Source: Prevotella sp.
GTDB lineage: Bacteria; Bacteroidota; Bacteroidia; Bacteroidales; Bacteroidaceae
Direction: 5' to 3'
NCBI GenBank assembly: GCA_024681875.1
Contig: JAILAA010000127.1
Coordinates: 1 to 64,000, forward strand
DNA: 64,000 bases
Shown here: in pieces, positions 8,190-15,213 of the stretch
Position numbering within the stretch: the first letter of the stretch is position 1
Layout of the letters: every line of letters begins with the position of its first letter
Translations under genes and position numbers: made by a program
The notes under the pieces: generated by a model
Databases searched by the model: none
What the model was told of the DNA's origin: nothing
The model's input: only the letters and a program-made list of their open reading frames with translations

Positions 8190-8328
8190 GTTGTTTGTTG
8201 TATGATTTCTTCATGGTATTGACTTTTAAAGTGGGCTCATAGATTGTGGCTACAAAGATAATGCTTTTTCAGCTTTCAAACAAGAAATTCGCATTGTTTC
8301 TTTCAAACAAAGAAAATAGCGAAAAGGC

Positions 8329-8359
8329 TTGGGGGTTAGATTATTTTATGCTATCTTTG
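8329..8359 (+). promoter_or_regulatory. Promoter of the DUF3737 gene
   Basis: TTGG at 8329 and TATCTTTG at 8352-8359 are 19 bases apart, close to consensus. The start codon is at 8385. Confidence 0.75.
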
Positions 8360-8384
8360 CACAGACAAAACGAACAACAACAAT

Positions 8385-9227
8385 ATGGATATTATCACGA
8401 ACCAGCACTTTGAGGGTGAACGACCACTCTTCGAGCGCCACAAACTAAGATTAGAACATGTGACGATAGGCGATGGAGAGAGCGCCGTGAAGGAGTGCTC
8501 TGACATTGAGGCTGAGGATTGCCGTTTCTGGGGAAAGTATCCCTTCTGGCACGTGCATGGCCTGAAAATAAACCGCTGCCAGTTCGACGTCGGAGCGCGT
8601 TCGGCATTGTGGTATAGCGACAACCTCCGAATGACGAACACGCGCATCGACGGTCCTAAGATGTTCCGCGAGATGCATGACATGGACTTGGAGAACGTGG
8701 TCATCAACGATGCCGACGAAACCTTCTGGCGCTGCCGCAACATCAGGGCCTGGAACCTGGAGCTGCACGACGGCACCTATCCCTTCATGTTCTGCGAGAA
8801 TGTCAGGATCAACGGCCTGAAAACCGATTCGAAGTATGTCTTCCAGTACTGCAAGAATGTGGAGATTCAGAATGCCCACATTGTGACGAAGGACTCGTTC
8901 TGGGAGTGCGAGAACGTTACCATCGTCAACAGCATCCTCGACGGCGAGTATCTGGCGTGGCACTCCAAGCACGTGCACCTCATCAACTGCCATCTCGTTG
9001 GCGAGCAGTTGCTCTGCTACGCCCACCATCTGGAGTTGGAGAACTGCACCTTCGACAAGGCCTGCGACCGCGTCTTCGAATACAGCGAGGTGGAGGCCGA
9101 CATCCGCGGACATATCGAGAACATCAAGAACCCCACCAGCGGCTACATCATCGCCGACAGCATTGGCAGCATCACCATCGACGAGAATATTAAGCAACCT
9201 GCTGACTGCAAGATAGAAACAAGATGA
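8385..9227 (+). CDS. DUF3737-family beta-helix protein
   Basis: This 280-residue protein matches DUF3737, a cytoplasmic family of unknown function. The sequence is a run of about 22-residue coils (VKECSDIEAEDCRFWGKYPF, IRAWNLELHDGTYPFMFCEN, VTIVNSILDGEYLAWHSKH) typical of a right-handed parallel beta-helix like pectin lyase-fold proteins. There is no signal peptide and no obvious catalytic Asp/Arg set, so it may be a binding or structural protein. It starts with MDIITNQHFEGERPLF, the usual N-terminus, and is of full length. The next gene follows after a palindromic hairpin that may end the transcript. Confidence 0.85.
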   Translation: MDIITNQHFEGERPLFERHKLRLEHVTIGDGESAVKECSDIEAEDCRFWGKYPFWHVHGLKINRCQFDVGARSALWYSDNLRMTNTRIDGPKMFREMHDMDLENVVINDADETFWRCRNIRAWNLELHDGTYPFMFCENVRINGLKTDSKYVFQYCKNVEIQNAHIVTKDSFWECENVTIVNSILDGEYLAWHSKHVHLINCHLVGEQLLCYAHHLELENCTFDKACDRVFEYSEVEADIRGHIENIKNPTSGYIIADSIGSITIDENIKQPADCKIETR

Positions 9228-9230
9228 AAG

Positions 9231-9268
9231 CCTACCCCCAACCCCTCCCCTTAGGGAGGGGAGTTTTT
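9231..9268 (+). terminator. Repeat-derived hairpin acting as possible terminator
   Basis: A single arm of the G/C-rich repeat (CCCCTCCC-CTTA-GGGAGGGG) is followed by AGTTTTTTA, a good intrinsic terminator shape just after the DUF3737 stop codon and only 14 bases before the next start. Confidence 0.6.
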
Positions 9269-9281
9269 TAGATACTCATAT

Positions 9282-10577
9282 ATGGAAAGAAAAGACTGGT
9301 CCTTTGACGAGATCATTGAGAGACGCGGCACCAACTGCGTGAAGTATGATGAGACGATATTAGAAGATGTCATTCCGCTATGGGTGGCCGATATGGACTT
9401 CAAGGTCGCGCCAGCCATTCAGAAGGCTGTGAGGAAGCGCGCCGAGCATGGCGTGTACGGATACAGCATTGTGCCTGATGCATACTACGATGCCGTCATC
9501 AGCTGGTTCCAGCGTCGCCATGCATGGACCATCCACCGTGAAGAAATACTCTACACCACGGGCGTCGTGCCTGCCATGAGTGTCACCATCAAGGCGCTGA
9601 CGATGCCGGGCGAAAAAGTGCTCATCCTTTCGCCCGACTACAACTGCTTCTTCTCCTCCATCCGCAACAACGGCTGCGAGGTGTTGGAATGTGCACTAAA
9701 GCCCACCCCCCGCTCGGCTCTGCCGCTTTGCTCAGCAAAGAATCCCTCCCAAAGGGAGGGGAGTTTAAATACTTCTACCGCAGAAAATAAGCAGCAAGGT
9801 AATCAATCTCCCCTCCCTTGGGGAGGGGCTTGGGAGTGGGCTGTTGACTTCGCCGACTTCGAATCCAAATGCGCCGACGAGAAGACCACTGTGTTCCTGC
9901 TCTGCAACCCTCACAACCCTACGGGTCGCGTCTGGACAAAGGACGAGCTGGAGCGCATGAACGACATCTGCATGAAGCACGGCGTGAAGGTGGTCAGCGA
10001 CGAGATTCATTGCGAGCTCATCATGCCCGGCCATACGTTCCAGCCCTTTGCTGCCGTTAGCGAGGCGTGCCGCATGAACAGCGTCATATTGAATTCGCCG
10101 TCGAAGTCGTTCAATATCGCAGGCTTGCAGACGGCCAACATCATCTGCGCCCGACCCGAGTGGCGCCGTCGCCTCGACCGTGCCATCAACATCAACGAGG
10201 TGTGCGACCTCAACCCCTTCGGCCCTGTGGCCCTCATTGCCGCCTACAATGAGAGTGAAGACTGGCTTGACGCCCTCAATCTCTATCTCTGGGATAATTT
10301 CACTGTGCTCCGCGATTTCGTCGCGGAGAAATTGCCGCAATGCATCGTCACCCCCTTGGAAGGCACCTACCTCGTCTGGGTAGATGTCTCTGCCTTCGGC
10401 ATCCCTGTCGATGAGCTTTGCAACCGCCTCCTCACCGAGGGCCGCGTCTGGGTGAATCCCGGCACGATGTATGGTCCTGAGACCGGTCGCGGCTACATCC
10501 GTATCAATATTGCCTGTCCTCGTAGCCGCCTCCTTGAGGGCCTTGCACGAATCTGTCAGGTGCTGAATAAAATGTAG
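9282..10577 (+). CDS. patB: PatB/MalY-type PLP-dependent C-S lyase or aminotransferase with in-frame repeat insertion
   Basis: This 431-residue cytoplasmic fold-type I PLP enzyme matches the PatB/MalY group (cystathionine beta-lyase-like): VIPLWVADMDFKVAP near the N-terminus, CNPHNPTGRVWTKDEL, VSDEIHCELIMPGH with the cofactor-binding Asp, the Schiff-base Lys in SPSKSFNIAG at about residue 275, and the substrate-binding Arg in GRGYIRINIACPR. Members are about 390 residues long; the surplus is a 45-residue insertion at about 139-187, between ECALKP and WAVDFADF, encoded by the palindromic repeat. That position is a surface loop in relatives, so activity is plausible. The likely reaction is beta-elimination on cystathionine or cysteine conjugates; substrate is not certain. 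Confidence 0.85.
   Translation: MERKDWSFDEIIERRGTNCVKYDETILEDVIPLWVADMDFKVAPAIQKAVRKRAEHGVYGYSIVPDAYYDAVISWFQRRHAWTIHREEILYTTGVVPAMSVTIKALTMPGEKVLILSPDYNCFFSSIRNNGCEVLECALKPTPRSALPLCSAKNPSQREGSLNTSTAENKQQGNQSPLPWGGAWEWAVDFADFESKCADEKTTVFLLCNPHNPTGRVWTKDELERMNDICMKHGVKVVSDEIHCELIMPGHTFQPFAAVSEACRMNSVILNSPSKSFNIAGLQTANIICARPEWRRRLDRAININEVCDLNPFGPVALIAAYNESEDWLDALNLYLWDNFTVLRDFVAEKLPQCIVTPLEGTYLVWVDVSAFGIPVDELCNRLLTEGRVWVNPGTMYGPETGRGYIRINIACPRSRLLEGLARICQVLNKM
9700..9842. repeat. In-frame palindromic repeat (two-arm form) in the aminotransferase gene
   Basis: The ends GCCCAC (9701) and GTGGGC (9836) are inverted. Arms CCCTCCC-AAA-GGGAGGGG (9754) and CCCCTCCCTTGGGGAGGGG (9810) flank an AT-rich spacer. 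The first arm is read in a different frame from most other copies (NPSQREG). Confidence 0.8.
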
Positions 10578-10601
10578 TAAAGCAATTATATTTTTTATGT
10601 T

Positions 10602-12155
10602 ATGAAAAAATTTCTTTTGTTGGCCGCAGCCGCCATGATGGCTGCAATGAATGTAAAGGCACAGGAGGAGGTGACTCCTTATTTCACAACCGATGAATTA
10701 CCCAACCTCATCAACTGTCTGCCTGCTCCGCCCGACACGTTGGGAGCTGAGTTCTATTACGACGTCATGCAGTATATGTGGGGCAAGGAACAGCGCCACG
10801 ACGCTGAGCGAGTGGCAATAGCCCGCAGGGATGCCAAGGAAGAGCTTGAATATCTGTTCGCAGAGTTCAACGTGCCCTTCGGCCTTGACATCTCGAAGAC
10901 TGAGACGCCCCAGATATGGAAACTCTTGGAGACCAGCCTGGTGACGACCAAACAGATGCGTTTGGCACCGAAGGCTTTCTATAACCGCCGCCGTCCCTTC
11001 GTGCGCTTCCACGAGCATCTCCTGACTTGGCAGGCCGAGGAGAACGAAGAAGAAATGGCGCTCGAGGGCAGCTATCCCTCTGATCATGCGGACCGTGGCT
11101 GGTCCACCGCCCTGTTACTTTCGGAGATAGCTCCCAATCGTGCCGACACCCTCCTGGCTCGCGGCTATATGTACGGCGATAGCCGCCTCATCGTGGGAGC
11201 CCACTGGCAGAGCGACGTCGATGCATCCCGTCTGGGTGCCTCCATCGGCTACATGCGTCTGCAGACCAGTGCCGACTTCCGCGAGCAGATGAAACTGGCC
11301 AAGGCGGAGTATGCCGAAAAGACCGGCGTGAGCATCGCCCCCAGCGCCTCCGACAATATCGAGCGCGAGGGCTGCGACTACTACTACCTGCGCAGCGAGA
11401 TGCCCGACATGCGCAAGTTCCTGCCTGCTCCTCCCGACACCATCGGCAACAAGTTCAGCCGCGACATTCTGCGCTACATGTGGGGCAAGACCATGCGTCA
11501 GGATGCAGAGCGTGCCGACATCGCCAAGCGTGACGCCGTCTATGGCGTGGACTGCATCTGCGAAGAGTTCAGCGTGCCCTTCGGCCTGCAGCTCTCCAAA
11601 GAAGGAACCCCCGAAATCTACAAGCTGCTGCTCGACGCCACCTCCTCGTGCGACAGCATCTGCTACGAGCCGAAGAAGTTCTATATGCGCAAGCGTCCGT
11701 TTATGCGTATGCAGGAACAGTCGCTGACACCCGACGCCGAGGAAGAATTGTCGCACAAAGGCTCCTATCCATCCGGCCACACGCTTATGGGCTGGGCTGA
11801 TGGCTTGTTGCTCTCTGAAATCACTCCCGCCAATGCCGACACTCTGATGGCTCGCGGCCACATGTACGTCGAGAGTCGCGTCATCGTGGGAGCCCACTGG
11901 CAGAGCGATGTCGATGCCGCCCGCCTGGCTGCCTGCGCTGCCTATGCCAAGATACATAACAGCGCCCGTTTCTGTGAGCAGATGAAGAAGGCGCAGGAGG
12001 AGTTTGCCCGTCTGACGGGACAGTCTGTTGGTGTACGTCCCGTGACGGCTCCTGCCCAGACACAGTCGGCTCGCATCTACCGTCTTGACGGCACACTCGC
12101 TACGGAGGAGACCCGTGGCATCGTCATCGAGGAAGGACAGAAGAGGGTCAGATAG
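10602..12155 (+). CDS. Tandem-duplicated class A acid phosphatase (PAP2 superfamily)
   Basis: This 517-residue protein has a signal peptide (FLLLAAAAMMAAMNVKAQ) and is probably periplasmic. It contains two complete copies of the PhoN-like PAP2 domain. Copy one (about 30-245) has KAFYNRRRP, YPSDH and SRLIVGAHWQSD; copy two (about 265-480) has KKFYMRKRP, YPSGH and SRVIVGAHWQSD. These fit KX6RP, PSGH and SRX5HX3D of class A nonspecific acid phosphatases. Copy one has Asp for Gly in the PSGH motif, which may alter it. The domains share long blocks (ADTLLARGYMY and ADTLMARGHMY), so the duplication is clear. The C-terminus (RIYRLDGTLA, GIVIEEGQKRV) resembles short Bacteroidota secretion-sorting tails but is degenerate. 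Confidence 0.85.
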   Translation: MKKFLLLAAAAMMAAMNVKAQEEVTPYFTTDELPNLINCLPAPPDTLGAEFYYDVMQYMWGKEQRHDAERVAIARRDAKEELEYLFAEFNVPFGLDISKTETPQIWKLLETSLVTTKQMRLAPKAFYNRRRPFVRFHEHLLTWQAEENEEEMALEGSYPSDHADRGWSTALLLSEIAPNRADTLLARGYMYGDSRLIVGAHWQSDVDASRLGASIGYMRLQTSADFREQMKLAKAEYAEKTGVSIAPSASDNIEREGCDYYYLRSEMPDMRKFLPAPPDTIGNKFSRDILRYMWGKTMRQDAERADIAKRDAVYGVDCICEEFSVPFGLQLSKEGTPEIYKLLLDATSSCDSICYEPKKFYMRKRPFMRMQEQSLTPDAEEELSHKGSYPSGHTLMGWADGLLLSEITPANADTLMARGHMYVESRVIVGAHWQSDVDAARLAACAAYAKIHNSARFCEQMKKAQEEFARLTGQSVGVRPVTAPAQTQSARIYRLDGTLATEETRGIVIEEGQKRVR

Positions 12156-12315
12156 TCTTATTCTGCAGAAGGAGGGCATCAGCCGCATAGAGTCCCTTGC
12201 TTTTTGTCAAAAAAATGTCTCCGATTTTTTTACAAAAGAAAATTGCAAACCAGAAGGAAAAGGGGATGCTTTTTAAGGATTCAGGCACGAGAAGGAACGG
12301 TTGAGAGGGCAAAAT
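12156..12315. other. Gene-free spacer
   Basis: Nothing coding is seen. The stretch is A-rich with runs such as TTTTTTTAC and shows no clear terminator after the phosphatase gene apart from weak T runs. Confidence 0.5.
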
Positions 12316-12460
12316 CTTGCACACCTTCATACAGTTTGTGCAGTTATTTGGCGCTCTAAAGCACTTATTTACGTCCGTAAAGAACTCATTGATGCTCAAA
12401 AAGTAGGCTCCGCGTGAAAAAATCTACCGTTAGATTTTTTTGCGCGGAGCCTCGCCATAG
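12316..12460. repeat. Two-hairpin dispersed element, copy A
   Basis: TGCACA/TGTGCA forms a hairpin at 12316-12341. It is followed by a strong hairpin AGGCTCCGCG (12405-12414) ... CGCGGAGCCT (12443-12452) whose inner part is GAAAAAATCTA-CCG-TTAGATTTTTT. A diverged copy in opposite orientation is at 60.66-60.80 kb. No gene overlaps it. Confidence 0.75.
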
Positions 12461-12618
12461 TTAAAAACAAGTTAGAAAAATTGCTATCCATTTGATTCTC
12501 TGCAAGATAAGCAAACTACAAAAAAACGCCGTTTTTTCGCAACAAAATTTCTGTAACGCAGAATTTTCAAAATATGAGGGTAGTTGATTCCCCTTTTTGT
12601 AAAAGTTTTTCCACATAC

Positions 12619-12743
12619 TTCACCCCGCCCCGGCCTTAGGCCACCCCGCCCCTTAAAGGGGTGGGAATAGTTGTGCCGTCTGTGGGGCTGGGTGGCCGAT
12701 TCCCCTCCCTTCAAGGGGAGGGGGCAGGGGGTGGGGTCTGTAA
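12619..12743. repeat. Intergenic palindromic repeat cluster, first copy
   Basis: CACCCCGCCCC-ggcc-ttaggcc arms and CCCCTCCCTTCAAGGGGAGGGG at about 12702 belong to the same G/C-rich family as the in-gene copies. It lies in the gene-free stretch between the phosphatase and the small gene pair. Confidence 0.75.
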
Positions 12744-12795
12744 CTCTACTCGTGGCAAGTCCAATGGCGGTATTTTAGGCGGCATCTTAGGCGGC

Positions 12796-12870
12796 ATCAC
12801 CCCGCCCCGGCCTTCGGCCACCCCGCCCCTTAAGGGGTGGGGAGTAATTGGTTCTACAAAGGAGGGGGTG
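12796..12870. repeat. Intergenic palindromic repeat cluster, second copy
   Basis: A second CACCCCGCCCCGGCC-ttcggcc arm is preceded by a short tandem run of TTAGGCGGCATC-like units at 12765-12797. No functional reading frame is apparent. Confidence 0.7.
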
Positions 12871-13000
12871 GCCTTGACAGAACCGCCGGGGCTTGCTTGG
12901 CACACTTGAAAGTCGAGTCGGCGTGGCTTCCTGTCCCTTTTTTCGTGACGATTTGTCATTTTTTCAAGGGGGGAAAGGAAATTGTTTGCAGAATTTTCAC

Positions 13001-13024
13001 TAACTTTGCAGCCGAAAGGCTGCG
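13001..13024 (+). promoter_or_regulatory. -7 box and 5' hairpin before the small gene pair
   Basis: TAACTTTG at 13001-13008 fits the Bacteroidota -7 box. GCAGCC-GAAA-GGCTGC at 13008-13023 forms a GNRA-capped hairpin at the expected 5' end of the transcript, about 130 bases before the first start codon. A good -33 box is not seen at the usual spacing. Confidence 0.45.
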
Positions 13025-13153
13025 AAACTGCTCATGCTTGGCTGCTCGGCCTCTAATTGCTTGCTACCGAAGAGACGCAAGAGTCGATGCCAGCATCATT
13101 GCCCTCGCTTAATCGCAGTTTTGTCACCCGAATTGCGTTTCAACATCATAATT

Positions 13154-13462
13154 ATGCTGACACCATACAAGCAAGCCGACACCTACAGCGAGGCCGATTT
13201 CCAGTCATATGCTGAGGCATGTCCGCAGCGTCACTGGGGTGAGCAGCTGACACTGGCAGTCGGCCTGTCGCTCATCGACAACGAGGCCAAGGCACGCCAA
13301 AGCCTGAAGCTCCCTATGTTCCGCCAGTTCCAGGGCATCATCGCCCTCGTGCTGAATCCGACGGACGGTGTGGTCAGGCAGACGGGCGCACACCGTTCGC
13401 ACTACACATGGTGGCGCACCCGAAAGTTCCAAATGTCAAACCTAACAATGCTGAAGATATGA
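13154..13462 (+). CDS. Small protein of unknown function (first of coupled pair)
   Basis: The start is the ATG at 13154 (MLTPYKQADTYSEADFQ), chosen over an upstream alternative because the upstream residues look non-coding. It gives 102 residues with aromatic and charged content, no signal peptide and no membrane segment. Its stop overlaps the start of the next gene (ATGA at 13459-13462), so the two are translationally coupled. I do not recognise the family; the size and coupling would suit a phage-like, toxin-immunity or plasmid-type pair, but this is only inference. Confidence 0.55.
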   Translation: MLTPYKQADTYSEADFQSYAEACPQRHWGEQLTLAVGLSLIDNEAKARQSLKLPMFRQFQGIIALVLNPTDGVVRQTGAHRSHYTWWRTRKFQMSNLTMLKI

Positions 13463-13725
13463 GACGACTCACGCTGACCGCAACGCTTGAATACTACGAC
13501 GTGCCGCAGATACTGACAGCTGCCGATGCCACCGGCACACGCTACCTCTGCACCCTCTACGAGCAGCCCGCCGACCTCACCGAGGCCATGCTGCCCGAGA
13601 CAGGCTACTACTACGATGCCGCTGACCTGACCGAAGAGGCCGCGCCAGATACCGACACCTATCAGCTCGAAGTGCCCGCCCGTGACCGCATCACCTTCAG
13701 CACTCTCATCGCCCGTATGGGCTGA
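13459..13725 (+). CDS. Small acidic protein of unknown function (second of coupled pair)
   Basis: This 88-residue protein (MRRLTLTATLEYYDVPQIL...) is strongly acidic in its second half (PADLTEAMLPETGYYYDAAD). It looks like a beta-rich cytoplasmic protein: the first 35 residues resemble strands of small domains that follow the phrase YYDVPQIL.A.D..G..YLC. No catalytic motif is seen. It begins inside the stop codon of the preceding gene. No further gene on this strand follows for over 1 kb. Confidence 0.55.
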   Translation: MRRLTLTATLEYYDVPQILTAADATGTRYLCTLYEQPADLTEAMLPETGYYYDAADLTEEAAPDTDTYQLEVPARDRITFSTLIARMG

Positions 13726-13891
13726 CCAGCCCTCTCGCTGCGCAAGACCATCGGAAAGGTGGCTGCTCTCTAATACCAATCCCCGCAAATCCATACCACC
13801 CCTCCCCCTCATACACGCTGCTGAGGCTGACCGCATGACGGCCAGATTAACAGCGAGGAGTACGTTTGGTAAACCGACATAGCCAAACTTT

Positions 13892-13901
13892 TTCGTATCT
13901 T
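13892..13901 (+). promoter_or_regulatory. Isolated -7 box facing the 3' end of the ATPase gene
   Basis: CGTATCTTTGCA matches the consensus well but points into the 3' end of a minus-strand gene, with no coding frame behind it. It could drive an antisense RNA or be the leftover promoter of a lost gene. Confidence 0.3.
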
Positions 13902-13924
13902 TGCAGGAGTGGAAGAGGCCAAAC

Positions 13925-15052
13925 TCATTCCATCAACCGCTTCAGCCACATACCGAAGAAGCGGTCGTATACCATATAGCCGAGCTTCGGGTCTTGGTAG
14001 AGGAACTCCTTCTCCAAAAGCGACTTGATAGCCTGTTTGATACTGCTGGGCGCAGGCAGACGGTAACGCATAACAAAGTCAAGGGCAGTGGGAGCCTTGA
14101 CAATGCCTTCGCGGGCGATGGCTGTGAGCAAGAGAGCTTGATTTTCGGTTAGCAGGTTGTAGTTGCTCTGATAATTGATTTCTTGTTCGCCGATGATTTT
14201 TCCAACAGCTCCAAGAACGTCCGACTGGTCTAATGCACCCTTGGGAGTGCGATATAGACGGTTAAGGATTTTCTGTACATACCATGTCTGCCCGTCCACT
14301 AAATGATATAATGTGGAAAAGGTCTCAGTTGAGATTTCCCGTTTCTGGCGTGCAAAGAATGAATTGGCGAAGTCTCTGTACTTATCCTCGTCAATCACAC
14401 CTATGGTCATAATCTGAGAACTGTTGAAGAAGGGATGTCCGGGCGACATGAACATATCGGCCAGCAAATGCTGTTGACTGCCAGAGAAGATGATATGTAC
14501 GTTGGGGATGAATTGGATAATGGATCGTATGAAAGCGTCTGCGCCAATTTCTGCATAGCGGCTCACCTGTTGGAACTCGTCAATGGCGATGAAACATTGG
14601 CGCTCTGATTCCTTTATGTATTGGAAAACCTGTTCAAGCGTGGTGCGCGCATTCTCTGGTACAATGTTAAAGCTGAACGTCGGCATACCCGTGATGGGGT
14701 CTGAGCTTACCGTCGGGCGCAAAGACGCGACAAGGTTGTTCAGCTTGCGCTTTATCGACTGCGATGGTGTGTCCAAGTGACCTACGATGGCATTGGCCAT
14801 AAACTGCACCATCTGACTGAACGTCTTTGTTGAAAAGATGTCTATATAGAAGCATTGCACACCGTTGTCTTTCTTCATACGCTCAAAGACGTGGTGTATC
14901 AAGCCTGTCTTACCTATGCGTCGTGGAGCCATCAGCGTCACGTTGCTGCCGTTGCGCAAGGCTTCTACCAGTTCATTTGTTTCTTTTTCTCTGTCGCAGA
15001 AGTATTCTGCGCCAAAATAGCCGTACTCTGGAAACGGGTTTTCTAATTTCAT
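13925..15052 (-). CDS. AAA-type ATPase of the archaeal-ATPase/STAND-like group
   Basis: The start at 15052 (MKLENPFPEYGYFGAEYFCDR) is preferred to one 15 codons upstream because the family begins with NPFP.. and CDRE. The 375-residue protein has a Walker A motif APRRIGKTGL at about residue 43, a Walker B motif CFIAIDEFQQ, the sensor stretch VHIIFSGSQQH and a C-terminal winged-helix-like domain (LDFVMRYRLPAPSSIKQAIKSLLEKEFLYQD). Such ATPases are common, often solitary accessory genes in Bacteroidota; some are linked to defence or mobile elements, but the role is usually unknown. It stands alone on the minus strand between unrelated plus-strand genes. Confidence 0.8.
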   Translation of the reverse strand: MKLENPFPEYGYFGAEYFCDREKETNELVEALRNGSNVTLMAPRRIGKTGLIHHVFERMKKDNGVQCFYIDIFSTKTFSQMVQFMANAIVGHLDTPSQSIKRKLNNLVASLRPTVSSDPITGMPTFSFNIVPENARTTLEQVFQYIKESERQCFIAIDEFQQVSRYAEIGADAFIRSIIQFIPNVHIIFSGSQQHLLADMFMSPGHPFFNSSQIMTIGVIDEDKYRDFANSFFARQKREISTETFSTLYHLVDGQTWYVQKILNRLYRTPKGALDQSDVLGAVGKIIGEQEINYQSNYNLLTENQALLLTAIAREGIVKAPTALDFVMRYRLPAPSSIKQAIKSLLEKEFLYQDPKLGYMVYDRFFGMWLKRLME

Positions 15053-15174
15053 ATTTTGCGTTTCATATTTTATGAAATGCAAAATAACAAAAAACAACCC
15101 ATTCAGACAAAGCCTCCTACTAACAATTAAGATTATTTAATAGTTGCCCAACCCTGAAGAATAGAAGAATATTG

Positions 15175-15182
15175 TAACTTTG
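15175..15182 (+). promoter_or_regulatory. -7 box of the carboxylesterase gene
   Basis: TAACTTTG fits the consensus and lies 31 bases before the ATG at 15214. No well-spaced -33 box is evident. Confidence 0.55.
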
Positions 15183-15213
15183 CGCCCAAACAAAAATCAA
15201 ATCTTTGCAACCT

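Noticed and set aside
8451..9197. Long open frame on the reverse strand of the DUF3737 gene (about 248 codons)
   Set aside because: It is antisense to a well-supported protein, has no recognisable motif, and reflects codon bias of the true gene.
11115..12188. Long reverse-strand frame over the phosphatase gene (about 357 codons)
   Set aside because: It is antisense to a gene with two sets of catalytic motifs; translation shows no family and duplicates itself only because the true gene is duplicated.
12661..12959. Open frames across the repeat cluster at 12.6-12.9 kb
   Set aside because: They consist of repeat-encoded Pro/Gly-rich sequence on both strands and have no start or family support.
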